The notes: generated from the sequence alone by a model not told the origin. A stretch of DNA of 31,412 bases from IDS-8 sp040902105 (GCA_040902105.1 JBBDXW010000031.1:1-31412), one strand, 5' to 3'; shown: positions 8,353 through 16,334, numbered from the stretch's first letter. Program-made: numbers and translations.

Positions 8353-9356
8353 AAGCTTTTAACGACCTTGCCGATTTCTCGAACGAAGAAATAGCAGCAC
8401 TGCTGGCCCTTGCCTCGCGGCTGGATAAGAAGCCCGAGCCGCACGCGCTCTGCGGCAAGGTGCTGGCGTTGCTCTTCCTGAGTCCGTCACTGAGAACGCT
8501 CGCCTCATTTCAGGCCGCCATGACGCGACTCGGCGGCGGCGCCTTCGTCATCTCGCCCGACATGTCGATTCACGGCATCGAGACACGGCCGGGAATCGTT
8601 ATGGACGGCGCAGCCGCCGAACACATCCACGAGGCGGTGCCGGTCATCGCTTCTTACGGAGACGCGATCGGCATTCGCGCCTTCGCCGAGCGCAGGAACA
8701 TCGAATCCGACCTCGCGGATGTGGAGTTCATGTCTATGATTCGCCTGATCGACACGCCATACATCAACATGGAATCCGCCATCAATCATCCCTGCCAGAA
8801 TCTTGCCGACTGGAAGACGCTGGACGATCTCGGCGTAGCGGCGAACGGCGGCAAGTTTGTGTTGAGCTGGGCCTATCATCCGATGGCATTGCCGCTTGCG
8901 GTACCGGCATCGACGCTGTACATGGCCGCCAGGCGCGGCATGGACGTCACGGTGTTGCGTCCGGACGGATTCGCACTGCCCGGGTCGCTGATGCAAAAGG
9001 CGCGGGATGCCGCCCGAGCCTCGGGCGGCAGCGTCACGGAAACCGACAATCGCAACGAGGCCATGGAAGGCGCAAAAATCATCTATGCGAAGTCGTGGTC
9101 GTCGACGGTGCACTATGGCGACAAGCTGAAAGACCTCGACCTGCGTCGCGGGCTCGAACACTGGTGCGTCGATGAACCGTGGTTCGACAACGCCGCCGCC
9201 GACTGCCGCTTCATGCATTGCCTGCCCGTGCGGCGCGGCGTCGTCGTCACCGAGCGGGTGCTCGACAGTCCTCGCAGCGTGGTGATCCACGAAGCGCGCA
9301 ACAGGATGCTCGCGCAGATGGCGGTTCTGCATCAGATGCTCGGTTCGGGATCGTGA
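8349..9356 (+). CDS. argF': N-acylornithine carbamoyltransferase (succinylornithine type favoured)
   Basis: Transfers the carbamoyl group to an N-acylated ornithine, so the deacylation step comes after carbamoylation. The 335-residue protein has the family marks: SLRTL (47-51) where most have SxRTR, HPCQ (147-150) and HCLPVRR (290-296). Specificity residues are unusual. The position of Glu92 in Xanthomonas acetylornithine transcarbamylase, and Pro90 in Bacteroides succinylornithine transcarbamylase, is Ala90. The Xanthomonas Lys302 position is Val (HCLPVRRGVVVTE), as in the Bacteroides type, which has Ile. Surrounding text (ETRPGIVMDG, HEAVPVI, HCLPVRR) is also closer to the Bacteroides enzyme. 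The ATG overlaps the argD stop (ATGA). It is not an ordinary ornithine transcarbamylase. Confidence 0.88.
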   Translation: MKAFNDLADFSNEEIAALLALASRLDKKPEPHALCGKVLALLFLSPSLRTLASFQAAMTRLGGGAFVISPDMSIHGIETRPGIVMDGAAAEHIHEAVPVIASYGDAIGIRAFAERRNIESDLADVEFMSMIRLIDTPYINMESAINHPCQNLADWKTLDDLGVAANGGKFVLSWAYHPMALPLAVPASTLYMAARRGMDVTVLRPDGFALPGSLMQKARDAARASGGSVTETDNRNEAMEGAKIIYAKSWSSTVHYGDKLKDLDLRRGLEHWCVDEPWFDNAAADCRFMHCLPVRRGVVVTERVLDSPRSVVIHEARNRMLAQMAVLHQMLGSGS

Positions 9357-10291
9357 AGCAGGGGCAGGACCGGGCCATCGTGGTTTCGGCGCTGAAGCAT
9401 GCGGCGCCGTACATACGCCTGTTCAAGGGCAAGGTATTCGTCCTCAAGGTCGGCGGCGAAGTTTTCGCGGACTTGGGCAGCACCCGCGCCATCATGGAGC
9501 AGGTCGGCATCCTGCACCAGGTCGGGATCCGGGTCGTGCTCGTGCACGGCGGCGGGCCGCAATCGACCAGGCTGGCAGCCGCCCTCGGGCTCGACGCGAA
9601 ATTCATCGACGGCCGCCGCGTCACCGACGGCGCCTCGCTCGACGTCGCCACCATGGTGCTGAACGGCCAGATCAACACGCGCGTGCTGGCCTCATGCCGC
9701 GACCTGGAAATACCGGCTGTTGGCATCAGCGGGGTCGATGCGGGACTGATCCGCGCCCACCGCCGTCCCCCGGTGCAAAGAGAGGGCGAACAGCCCGTCG
9801 ACTATGGCTTCGTCGGAGACATCGATTCCGTCGATGCGGACGTATTGAGGAAGCAGCTCGACAACGCCCTGATGCCCGTCGTCAGCCCCTTGTCCTGCGA
9901 CTCGACAGGCAACCTGCTGAACATCAACGCGGACACGGTAGCCGCCGCCATCGCCGCGGAACTCGGTGCGGAAAAGCTGATACTCGCTACCGGTGCTCCC
10001 GGCATACTCGAAGACGCGAACGATCCCCAGTCGCTCATCTCCTACATCGACAGGTCCGGACTTCGAAAGCTCACCGACAGCGGCAAACTCGCCGACGGGA
10101 TGTTGCCCAAAGCCGCGGCGATCGATGCGGCGCTCGGCAACGGCGTCAAGCGCGTGCATGTCATTTCGTACAAGGTCCCCGACAGCCTGCTGCTCGAAGT
10201 ATTTACCAACGAGGGCACCGGAACGCTGGTGGTCAACGATATCGCGGCGCTGTCGGCAGCCGAACAGGCGACTTCCGGACTGACGGCATGA
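9353..10291 (+). CDS. argB: N-acylglutamate kinase ArgB
   Basis: A 312-residue amino acid kinase that phosphorylates N-acylglutamate. Seen motifs are VLKVGGEVF (about residues 29-37), the glycine-rich LVHGGGPQ (about 62-69), an NINADTVAAAIAAELGAEKLI stretch at about 189-209, and TGAPGILEDAND for nucleotide binding. Xanthomonas fuses this kinase to an N-acetylglutamate synthase domain. Here the reading ends after the kinase (FTNEGTGTLVVND), so no acetyltransferase domain is attached. The GTG at 9353 overlaps the argF' stop in a GTGA junction; the longer open frame upstream is a shadow of argF'. Confidence 0.9.
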   Translation: MKQGQDRAIVVSALKHAAPYIRLFKGKVFVLKVGGEVFADLGSTRAIMEQVGILHQVGIRVVLVHGGGPQSTRLAAALGLDAKFIDGRRVTDGASLDVATMVLNGQINTRVLASCRDLEIPAVGISGVDAGLIRAHRRPPVQREGEQPVDYGFVGDIDSVDADVLRKQLDNALMPVVSPLSCDSTGNLLNINADTVAAAIAAELGAEKLILATGAPGILEDANDPQSLISYIDRSGLRKLTDSGKLADGMLPKAAAIDAALGNGVKRVHVISYKVPDSLLLEVFTNEGTGTLVVNDIAALSAAEQATSGLTA

Positions 10292-11472
10292 GTCGGCTGT
10301 GGGACAAGGGCCTGCCGCTTGATGAACGCGTGCTGCGTTACACCGCCGGCGAGGACCATCTTCTGGATGCAAGACTGGTTCCCTACGACGTTCGCGGCTC
10401 CATCGCGCACGCTGAGATGCTCTGCCAGCAAAAACTCCTGGGCGAGGCGGACTGCGAGGCGATCTGTCGCGGCCTGCGGCAGCTCGAGACGGATTTTTCC
10501 GCCGGCAAATGGCGCATCGAGCTTGCGGACGAAGACGCGCACACGGCGCTGGAGTCGCGCCTGACCGGACTGATCGGGGAGGCGGGCGAGCGCCTGCATC
10601 TCGGCCGTTCCAGGAACGACCAGGTGCTGACGGCCCTGCGGCTTTATCTCATCGATGCGGCTGACGACATCGCCGAACGGGCCGGCGCTCTGTGCGCGGC
10701 GCTGGACGATCTCGCCGGACGCCAGGGGCATATCGTGCTGCCGGGGTATACGCACATGCAGCAGGCGATGCCCTCTTCCGTCGCTCTCTGGAGTGCGGGG
10801 TTCCGCGAAGCGATCGAAGACGACATCGCCGGTCTCCGCGGCACGCATCGCCGCTCGAGCAGGAATCCTCTGGGCAGCGCCGCGGGCTTCGGCACACCGG
10901 GCCTCGCAATCGATCGTGACCTCACGACCGCGAAACTCGGATTTGCCGAAACCCAGACGCCGGTGACGGCCGTCCAGCTCTCGCGCGGCAAGGCGGAATG
11001 TGCCCTGCTGTTCGAGCTGACGCTCGTCATGCAGGATCTCGGCCGCCTCGCGAGCGACTTGCTGCTCTACTATACGCAGGAGTTCGGCTTCATCGAGCTG
11101 GCACCGGAAGTCACCACCGGTTCCTCCATCATGCCGCAGAAAAGAAACCCGGATGTGCTGGAGCTGATTCGTGCAGCCTCGGCGACGGCTCAAGCCTGCC
11201 TCGACGAGGGCCTCATGATCACGGCAAAGCTGCCTTCCGGGTACCAGCGCGACCTGCAGCGGCTGAAGCCGCCGCTGTTCCGTTCGATCGATCTGGCAGG
11301 CGACAGCATCGACGTAATGTCCTGTGTCATCTCGGGGCTGACTTTCGTCGCGGCCGAAATCAAGCTCAGCGAGGGCCTGAGCGCCGCCGAACAGGCGAAC
11401 CGGCTGGTCACCGGCGAAGGCATCCCGTTTCGCGAGGCGTACCGGCGCATCGCCGCGCGCTTCAAGGCCTGA
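10288..11472 (+). CDS. argH: Argininosuccinate lyase ArgH
   Basis: Final step of arginine synthesis: splits argininosuccinate into arginine and fumarate. The 394-residue protein has the fumarase/aspartase superfamily marks HLGRSRNDQV (about residues 106-115), GYTHMQQAMP with H156, and the mobile catalytic loop GSSIMPQKRNPD from residue 278. It is shorter than the usual 455-470 residues, because the C-terminal region ends soon after the EGIPFREAYRRIA segment. The ATG overlaps the argB stop (ATGA). It is the last gene of the operon; no terminator hairpin was seen after it. Confidence 0.92.
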   Translation: MSRLWDKGLPLDERVLRYTAGEDHLLDARLVPYDVRGSIAHAEMLCQQKLLGEADCEAICRGLRQLETDFSAGKWRIELADEDAHTALESRLTGLIGEAGERLHLGRSRNDQVLTALRLYLIDAADDIAERAGALCAALDDLAGRQGHIVLPGYTHMQQAMPSSVALWSAGFREAIEDDIAGLRGTHRRSSRNPLGSAAGFGTPGLAIDRDLTTAKLGFAETQTPVTAVQLSRGKAECALLFELTLVMQDLGRLASDLLLYYTQEFGFIELAPEVTTGSSIMPQKRNPDVLELIRAASATAQACLDEGLMITAKLPSGYQRDLQRLKPPLFRSIDLAGDSIDVMSCVISGLTFVAAEIKLSEGLSAAEQANRLVTGEGIPFREAYRRIAARFKA

Positions 11473-11488
11473 GCCGTCCCTGCGCATC

Positions 11489-11497
11489 TGGTATACC
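11489..11497 (+). promoter_or_regulatory. Candidate extended -10 promoter for lptM-polA
   Basis: TGGTATACC at 11489-11497 has the TGn extension and TATA start of an extended -10 element, within the palindrome TGGTATACCA. The -35 region (ctgagc at 11469-11474, spacer 17) is poor. It lies just after argH and about 70 bases before lptM, where a promoter would be expected. Confidence 0.3.
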
Positions 11498-11568
11498 ATT
11501 CGACCTCTTTCTCTTCGAGCTGCTTCGACGCCCGTCTCCACGGCGTCGCACGCAGACGGTTCGCAGTT

Positions 11569-11829
11569 ATGAAACGTCAGTACGGATTTACTGCCGCAGC
11601 TGTCGCAGCCCTCCTTGCGAGTCTTGTGGTTTGCGGCTGCGGCCAGAAGGGCGCGCTTTTTCTCCCCGGCGACCGCAGCGATCTGCAAACCGAGCTGCCG
11701 GAACTGGGCCGGGAATCTCTCGAGGATGCCGCGCAAGAAGAAGAGAAGGCAGACCGGAAAAATCCGGATGCCGGCGTTGCCACGGACGAGAATCAGGACC
11801 CGGAGCGCAGCCCGACCGATGAGCGATAA
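11569..11829 (+). CDS. lptM: Small lipoprotein LptM (YifL/LppL family)
   Basis: An 86-residue predicted lipoprotein. A lysine/arginine start and hydrophobic helix lead to a lipobox-like VVCGC with C24 as the likely lipidated residue. It is followed at once by GQKGALFLP, the conserved head of the LptM family (GLKGPLYFP in others). LptM in E. coli assists oxidative maturation of the LptD translocon. The tail is long, acidic and probably disordered (EDAAQEEEKADRKNPD). In many genomes lptM stands before dapF or lysA; here it runs into polA, overlapping its start by 11 bases. C22 two residues earlier could in principle confuse lipobox prediction. Confidence 0.8.
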   Translation: MKRQYGFTAAAVAALLASLVVCGCGQKGALFLPGDRSDLQTELPELGRESLEDAAQEEEKADRKNPDAGVATDENQDPERSPTDER

Positions 11830-14515
11830 GACACTGGTCCTTGTCGACGGCTCATCCTACCTGTACAGGGCGTTTCACGCCCTCCCGAAACTTTCATCGT
11901 CGAAAGGCGAGCCGACCGGCGCACTTCTCGGAGTGCTCAACATGATCAACAAGTTGATCAAGGATCAGCCGGCGGAGCTGTTTGCCGTGGTCTTCGATGC
12001 GCCCGGCAGGACATTTCGCGATGCCATGTTCGAGCAATACAAGGCGAACCGCCCGGCGATGCCCGACGACCTGCGCGCCCAGGTCAACCCCCTTCTCGAG
12101 GCAGTCCCGGCGCTCGGTCTGCCGCTCCTTCGCGTCGAGGGCGTCGAAGCCGACGACGTGATCGGCACCCTCTGCCGTCAGTGCGCCGGAACCGGCATGA
12201 AAGTGCTGGTATCGACGGGCGACAAGGACATGGCCCAGCTCGTCGACGAAAACGTGACCATCGTCAACACGATGACAGGCAGCGTCCTGGATCGCGACGG
12301 TGTCAAGAAAAAATTCGACGTGTATCCGGAGCAGATCGTCGACTACCTGGCGCTGGTCGGCGACAGCTCCGACAATATCCCGGGCGTGCCCAAAGTCGGC
12401 GCGAAAACTGCCGCCAAATGGCTCAACGAATACGGCACGGTCGATGCAATCATTGCGAACGCCGACAAGTTCAGCGGCAAAGTCGGCGAAAGCCTGCGCG
12501 AGAACATCGACCAGCTGATTCTGTCGCGAGAGCTCGCGACGATTCGCCAGGACGTCGCATTGCCTGTTCGGGCTCATGAACTGCGGCGCGCGCCTCCGGA
12601 CACCGAACGGCTGCGCCAGCTCTACCTGCAGTTCGAGCTGCGCGCCTTGTTGCGGCAACTGGACGAACGATCCGGCGCGGCCGAAGCGGCTCCGCCTGCG
12701 GAAAAAACGGGTGTCTACGAGGCGGTGCTGACGCAGGAAGCATTCGCGGCATGGCTGCAGAAAATCGACGACGCAGCGCTGGTCGCCATCGATACCGAAA
12801 CGACAGGGCTCGATTACATGACGGCCGAACTCGTCGGCGTCTCGCTTTGCATCGAGCGTGGCGAGGCGGCGTACATCCCGGTTGCACATGACTTTCCGGG
12901 CGCTCCGTTACAACTTTCGCGCGACTGCGTACTCGCGCAACTGAAACCGTTTCTCGAAGATCCGGCCAGGCAGAAAGTCGGACACCACCTGAAGTATGAC
13001 GCGCACATTTTTGCGCGCTACGGAATCGCCCTGAAAGGAATGGCATTCGACTCGATGCTCGAGTCTTACGTGCATAACAGCGTCGCGACCCGGCACGACA
13101 TGGATTCGACCGCCCGTTTCTACCTGGGGATCGACACCATCCATTTCGAAGATGTCGCCGGCAAAGGCGCGAAGCAGCTTACTTTCAACCAGGTCGATTT
13201 GACGAAGGCCACGGCCTACGCTGCCGAAGATGCCGACGTAACGCTGCAGCTGCACGAACACCTGTGGAGCAAGCTCAGCGAGTCGGAATCGTTGAAGAGG
13301 CTGTATCAGGAGGTCGAACAACCGCTGGTGCCCGTATTGCTGGAAATGGAAATGACCGGCGTACTGATCGACCGGGCGATGCTGAAAAAACAGAGCGCGG
13401 AACTTGCGAAATCGATGCTCGAACTCGAGACGCAAGCGCACGAACTGGCAGGCGGCCCGTTCAATCTCGGATCGCCGCGGCAGCTGCAGCAGATTCTGTA
13501 CGGGGACCTCGGGCTGCCGATGACACGCAAGACGCCCACCGGGCAACCGTCAACCGCGGAGGACGTGCTGCAGGAATTGGCTCTCCACTATCCGCTGCCC
13601 AGGGTCATTCTCGAATACCGCGGCGTCAGCAAGCTGAAAAGTACCTACACGGACAAGCTGCCGCTGCAGGTTTCACCGCGAACGGGCCGGGTGCATACGT
13701 CCTATCACCAGGCCGTGGCCGCGACCGGAAGGCTGTCGTCGACGGACCCGAATCTGCAAAACATCCCTGTCAGGACGCCGGAAGGCCGGCGGATCCGGCA
13801 GGCGTTCATTGCTCCGCCCGGCCAGCTGCTGCTGGCGGCGGACTATTCGCAGATCGAGCTGCGCATCATGGCGCACCTGTCGGGCGACGCAGGGCTCGCG
13901 TCCGCCTTTGCCGACGACGAGGATATTCACCGAGCCACCGCCGCCGAGGTCTTCGGACTGCCGCTGGCCGCGGTGACCGCGGACCATCGCCGCGCCGCCA
14001 AGGCGATAAACTTCGGGCTGATGTACGGCATGTCGGCTTTCGGCCTCGCGAAGCAGCTCGGAATCGGCCGCGGCGAAGCGCAAGACTACGTCGACCTTTA
14101 TTTCGACCGCTATCCCGGTGTCAAGGCGTTCATGGACAACACAAGGGCGGAGGCGCGTGTCAAAGGCTACGTCGAGACGCTGTTCGGGCGCCGCCTGTAC
14201 CTGCCGGAGATCAACGACCGCAATGCTCAGCGCCGGCAGTACGCCGAACGCAGCGCCATCAACGCGCCGATGCAGGGTTCGGCCGCCGATATCATCAAAA
14301 AGGCCATGATTGCCGTGCAGAAGTGGCTCGTCGAAGACCGGGCTCCTGCGCGCATGGTCATGCAGGTGCATGATGAACTGGTGTTCGAAGTCGACGCCGG
14401 CAGCGTCGACGCGGTGAAGCCGAAAATCGTGTCCCTGATGTGCGCCGCGGCGGAGCTCTCCATCCCCCTCAAGGTCGACGCCGGCATCGGCCTGAACTGG
14501 GACGAGGCGCATTAG
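11819..14515 (+). CDS. polA: DNA polymerase I PolA
   Basis: An 898-residue, three-domain polymerase used in lagging-strand processing and repair. The 5' nuclease domain (about residues 1-290) has VDGSSYLYRAFHA and STGDKDMAQLV. The 3'-5' proofreading domain is intact, with D325/E327 in DTETTG and the YAAEDADV motif near 466. The polymerase domain has motif A AADYSQIELR with D675, motif B RRAAKAINFGLMYG, and motif C VHDE with H851, D852 and E853. These correspond to E. coli D355/E357 and H881-E883. The ATG at 11819 gives the normal SDKTLVLVDGSSY start and overlaps lptM by 11 bases. A strong terminator about 180 bases downstream may end either this transcript or the small RNA. Confidence 0.95.
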   Translation: MSDKTLVLVDGSSYLYRAFHALPKLSSSKGEPTGALLGVLNMINKLIKDQPAELFAVVFDAPGRTFRDAMFEQYKANRPAMPDDLRAQVNPLLEAVPALGLPLLRVEGVEADDVIGTLCRQCAGTGMKVLVSTGDKDMAQLVDENVTIVNTMTGSVLDRDGVKKKFDVYPEQIVDYLALVGDSSDNIPGVPKVGAKTAAKWLNEYGTVDAIIANADKFSGKVGESLRENIDQLILSRELATIRQDVALPVRAHELRRAPPDTERLRQLYLQFELRALLRQLDERSGAAEAAPPAEKTGVYEAVLTQEAFAAWLQKIDDAALVAIDTETTGLDYMTAELVGVSLCIERGEAAYIPVAHDFPGAPLQLSRDCVLAQLKPFLEDPARQKVGHHLKYDAHIFARYGIALKGMAFDSMLESYVHNSVATRHDMDSTARFYLGIDTIHFEDVAGKGAKQLTFNQVDLTKATAYAAEDADVTLQLHEHLWSKLSESESLKRLYQEVEQPLVPVLLEMEMTGVLIDRAMLKKQSAELAKSMLELETQAHELAGGPFNLGSPRQLQQILYGDLGLPMTRKTPTGQPSTAEDVLQELALHYPLPRVILEYRGVSKLKSTYTDKLPLQVSPRTGRVHTSYHQAVAATGRLSSTDPNLQNIPVRTPEGRRIRQAFIAPPGQLLLAADYSQIELRIMAHLSGDAGLASAFADDEDIHRATAAEVFGLPLAAVTADHRRAAKAINFGLMYGMSAFGLAKQLGIGRGEAQDYVDLYFDRYPGVKAFMDNTRAEARVKGYVETLFGRRLYLPEINDRNAQRRQYAERSAINAPMQGSAADIIKKAMIAVQKWLVEDRAPARMVMQVHDELVFEVDAGSVDAVKPKIVSLMCAAAELSIPLKVDAGIGLNWDEAH

Positions 14516-14584
14516 CCCCATGCAGGCTCGCCACGGTCGGGGTAGCCAGGGGTTTCCCGGTTGCAGAACAAGGTCTTATGAATT

Positions 14585-14736
14585 TGTGGGAACTCTCGCA
14601 AACAGGGCCGCTCAAACTCTCTGAGTGCTCAGGCACTCCCTGCTTACCTCCCTAGGCAGGTGTGCAACACGGTCACCCCAAGCCGGTTGCGTTACTAACC
14701 CCGGGCGCCCTTCAGTGGTGTCCCGGGGTTTTTTCT
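14585..14736 (+). ncRNA. Candidate structured small RNA between polA and engB
   Basis: The gap after polA holds consecutive hairpins ending in a strong intrinsic terminator. They are CTGA/TCAG around 14621-14632; CCTGC (14639-14643) with GCAGG (14656-14660) around a 12-base loop containing CCUCC; and GCAAC-a-CGG (14664-14672) with CCG-GTTGC (14683-14690). The terminator stem follows at 14697-14730. The position matches Spot 42 in E. coli and ErsA in Pseudomonas aeruginosa, both between polA and engB. The CCUCC loop could pair with ribosome sites. The 5' end is uncertain: TATGAA at 14577-14582 is a possible -10 without a good -35. It could instead be only the polA 3' untranslated region. Confidence 0.5.
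14697..14734 (+). terminator. Strong intrinsic terminator after polA / small RNA
   Basis: A nine-base-pair perfect stem, AACCCCGGG (14697-14705) with CCCGGGGTT (14722-14730), ends in six consecutive T at 14729-14734. On the opposite strand the bases after the stem are not T-rich, so it acts on plus-strand transcripts. Confidence 0.85.
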
Positions 14737-14771
14737 GTGCCCGCTCCGGAGCGCCGCGTCAGGAAGGGCCG

Positions 14772-15365
14772 TCACGGTTCAGGTTGCCCGAGAAAGCCGT
14801 CCAGCACCTGCCGGGCCTCGTCCAGCCCAAGACGGCTGGTCGCGGAGAAGAGCTGTACGCCGGCCGCCGCGCCTGCGTCCCGCCTGACTTCGAGCAGCGC
14901 GCGGCTCGCCTGCCCCCGTTTAAGCTTGTCGGCTTTGGTCAGCAGGATGTGCACCGGTGTTTCCACGAAGGCCGAGAACTCGAGCATTTGCCGGTCGAAA
15001 TCCGTCAGCTGCCGCCGAACGTCGACGACCAGCATGAGCCCGTGAAGGCTCTGCCGATGCTCGAAGTAATCCTGCAGAAGCGCCCCCCAATGCGCGCGCT
15101 TTTCGTCGGGTACGCGTGCGTATCCGTAGCCCGGTAAATCGACCAGCCGCCTGCCGTCGCGCAGGCTGAAAAAATTGATGAGCTGCGTGCGGCCCGGAGT
15201 TTTGCTGGTACGTGCAAATTGCCGCCGGTTGACGATGACGTTGATCGCGCTCGATTTGCCGGCATTGGAACGTCCGGCGACGGCCACCTCGATGCCGGTG
15301 TCCGGCGGAAACTGGGCCGGCGCATCGGCACTCAGTACGAATTGTGCGTCCGGGTACTGCGACAT
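14772..15365 (-). CDS. engB: Ribosome biogenesis GTPase EngB (YihA/YsxC)
   Basis: A 197-residue essential GTPase that helps assemble the large ribosomal subunit. GTPase motifs in order are G1 GRSNAGKS at residues 31-38, a switch region with KTPGRTQLINFF, G3 DLPGYGYA near 75-82, and G4 TKADKL near 144. The ATG at 15365 (MSQYPDAQFV) is preferred over a start 13 residues upstream, since the family begins just before the F-V-x-S segment. It converges on polA with the small RNA and terminator between them. The opposite flank carries cytochrome c4, as in other gammaproteobacteria. Confidence 0.93.
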   Translation of the reverse strand: MSQYPDAQFVLSADAPAQFPPDTGIEVAVAGRSNAGKSSAINVIVNRRQFARTSKTPGRTQLINFFSLRDGRRLVDLPGYGYARVPDEKRAHWGALLQDYFEHRQSLHGLMLVVDVRRQLTDFDRQMLEFSAFVETPVHILLTKADKLKRGQASRALLEVRRDAGAAAGVQLFSATSRLGLDEARQVLDGFLGQPEP

Positions 15366-15707
15366 GGGATACGGCCCCGATATGTGTATAATTTGGAGCC
15401 TCAAGGACCGGCTTCTGCGTTGACGACTGTTGATTATCCGGGCCGCAGGGGTGGCCGGAGACGCTGTGTATATTGACCGCCGGCGACAGGGCCTGCAAGC
15501 AAGGCTGCAAGCCGAAGGTCCGGTTCACACAAACAATCAACGAATTCTGCATGCGGCGAGTACCGTGTCATTTTTTGCCGGGTCGTTCTCCGGCTTGCAT
15601 TTTCGGGGGCTCTTGATTGAGGGCATCGCAATCACGGTAGCGGGGCTGCCGCATTGCCAATGTTATTGCTACTGCCATTACGATAGCGGTCCGACCATGA
15701 CGGTTAG
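15366..15707. other. Gene-free region between engB and cytochrome c4
   Basis: No convincing gene is seen in these 342 bases; the short open frames have no family resemblance. The octamer CTGCAAGC occurs twice, 12 bases apart (15493-15500 and 15505-15512). A small hairpin GCCGG/CCGGC lies near 15579-15596, followed only by scattered T. TATAAT is present at 15387-15392 on the plus strand but has no matching -35. The stretch must contain the engB promoter (minus) and a promoter and long leader for cytochrome c4 (plus); neither can be placed with confidence. Confidence 0.5.
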
Positions 15708-16334
15708 ATGGATATGAATCTGAAGCACGCACTTTTAACCTTCTCGATGTTTGTCGCGGTGGCTGCGAACGCCGAATCGCTCGTAGAGGGCTCGGCGGAG
15801 GCCGGCAAGGCCCGGTCGGTCACCTGTGCGGCCTGTCACGGTGCGGATGGTAACAGCGTCAATCCCGCGTGGCCCAGCATCGCCGGTCAGAATGCGCCCT
15901 ACATCCTGAAGCAATTGCAGGCGTACAAGGCAGGGAGCCGTTCCGACCCGCTCATGTCGGGACAGGCGATGTCCCTGTCCGAGCAGGACATGCACGATCT
16001 CGCTGTTTATTTCTCGAGCCAGGCTCCGGCGCCGAAAACGGTCGCGGCCGTGGAATCGATCAACAAGGGCGAAGCGCTGTACCAGGGTGGAGACGCGGAG
16101 AACCGCATCGCTGCCTGTCTCGCGTGCCACGGACCGACAGGGCGCGGCAATCCTGCGGCGGCGTATCCGATGCTGAAGGGCCAGTACGCTACCTATACAG
16201 CGACCCAGCTTCGCAACTATGCAAACGGCCAGCGCAAATCGGACGGACCCACAAAAGTCATGCGCGACATCGCCGCACGCCTGAACGAGGACGACATCGT
16301 CGCGGTCGCCTCGTATATCCAGGGATTGAAGTAG
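15708..16334 (+). CDS. Periplasmic dihaem cytochrome c4
   Basis: A 208-residue exported dihaem cytochrome that carries electrons, typically to terminal oxidases. A Sec signal peptide ends at about ANA (residues 20-22). Haem sites are CAACH at 40-44 and CLACH near 137-141, in two similar class I domains. Axial methionines are likely in LMSGQAMS (about residue 83 or 88) and in the TKVMRDIAARL segment of the second half. The c4 hallmark repeats such as WPSIAGQ with YILKQLQAYK, and YPMLKGQYATYTATQLRNYANGQR, are present. Start is ATG 15708 or the in-frame ATG 15714; neither has a strong ribosome site. The neighbouring engB and dsbA fit the usual gammaproteobacterial order. Confidence 0.92.
   Translation: MDMNLKHALLTFSMFVAVAANAESLVEGSAEAGKARSVTCAACHGADGNSVNPAWPSIAGQNAPYILKQLQAYKAGSRSDPLMSGQAMSLSEQDMHDLAVYFSSQAPAPKTVAAVESINKGEALYQGGDAENRIAACLACHGPTGRGNPAAAYPMLKGQYATYTATQLRNYANGQRKSDGPTKVMRDIAARLNEDDIVAVASYIQGLK

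Noticed and set aside
8349..9356. Calling this gene ordinary ornithine carbamoyltransferase (argF)
   Set aside because: The HCLPVRR ending, the ETRPGIVMDG region and the operon type match the N-acylornithine enzymes, not OTCase.
11472..11568. Terminator after argH
   Set aside because: No stable stem followed by a T-run could be found in the gap.
10042..11736. 564-residue minus-strand open frame across argH
   Set aside because: It lies opposite argH and the end of argB, which have clear catalytic motifs; long antisense frames are common in GC-rich DNA and this one has no family features.
14589..14624. Sigma-E/AlgU-like promoter (GGAACT ... TCTGA) for the small RNA, as in ErsA
   Set aside because: The two elements are 25 bases apart, far from the 16-17 expected, so the match is likely chance.
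14440..14655. 71-residue frame at the polA end
   Set aside because: It begins inside polA and runs into the hairpin region; no ribosome site or family resemblance.
15430..15717. 95-residue frame before cytochrome c4
   Set aside because: Cys/His-rich by chance (HCQCYCYCHY); no signal, family or ribosome site, and it overlaps the c4 start in another frame.
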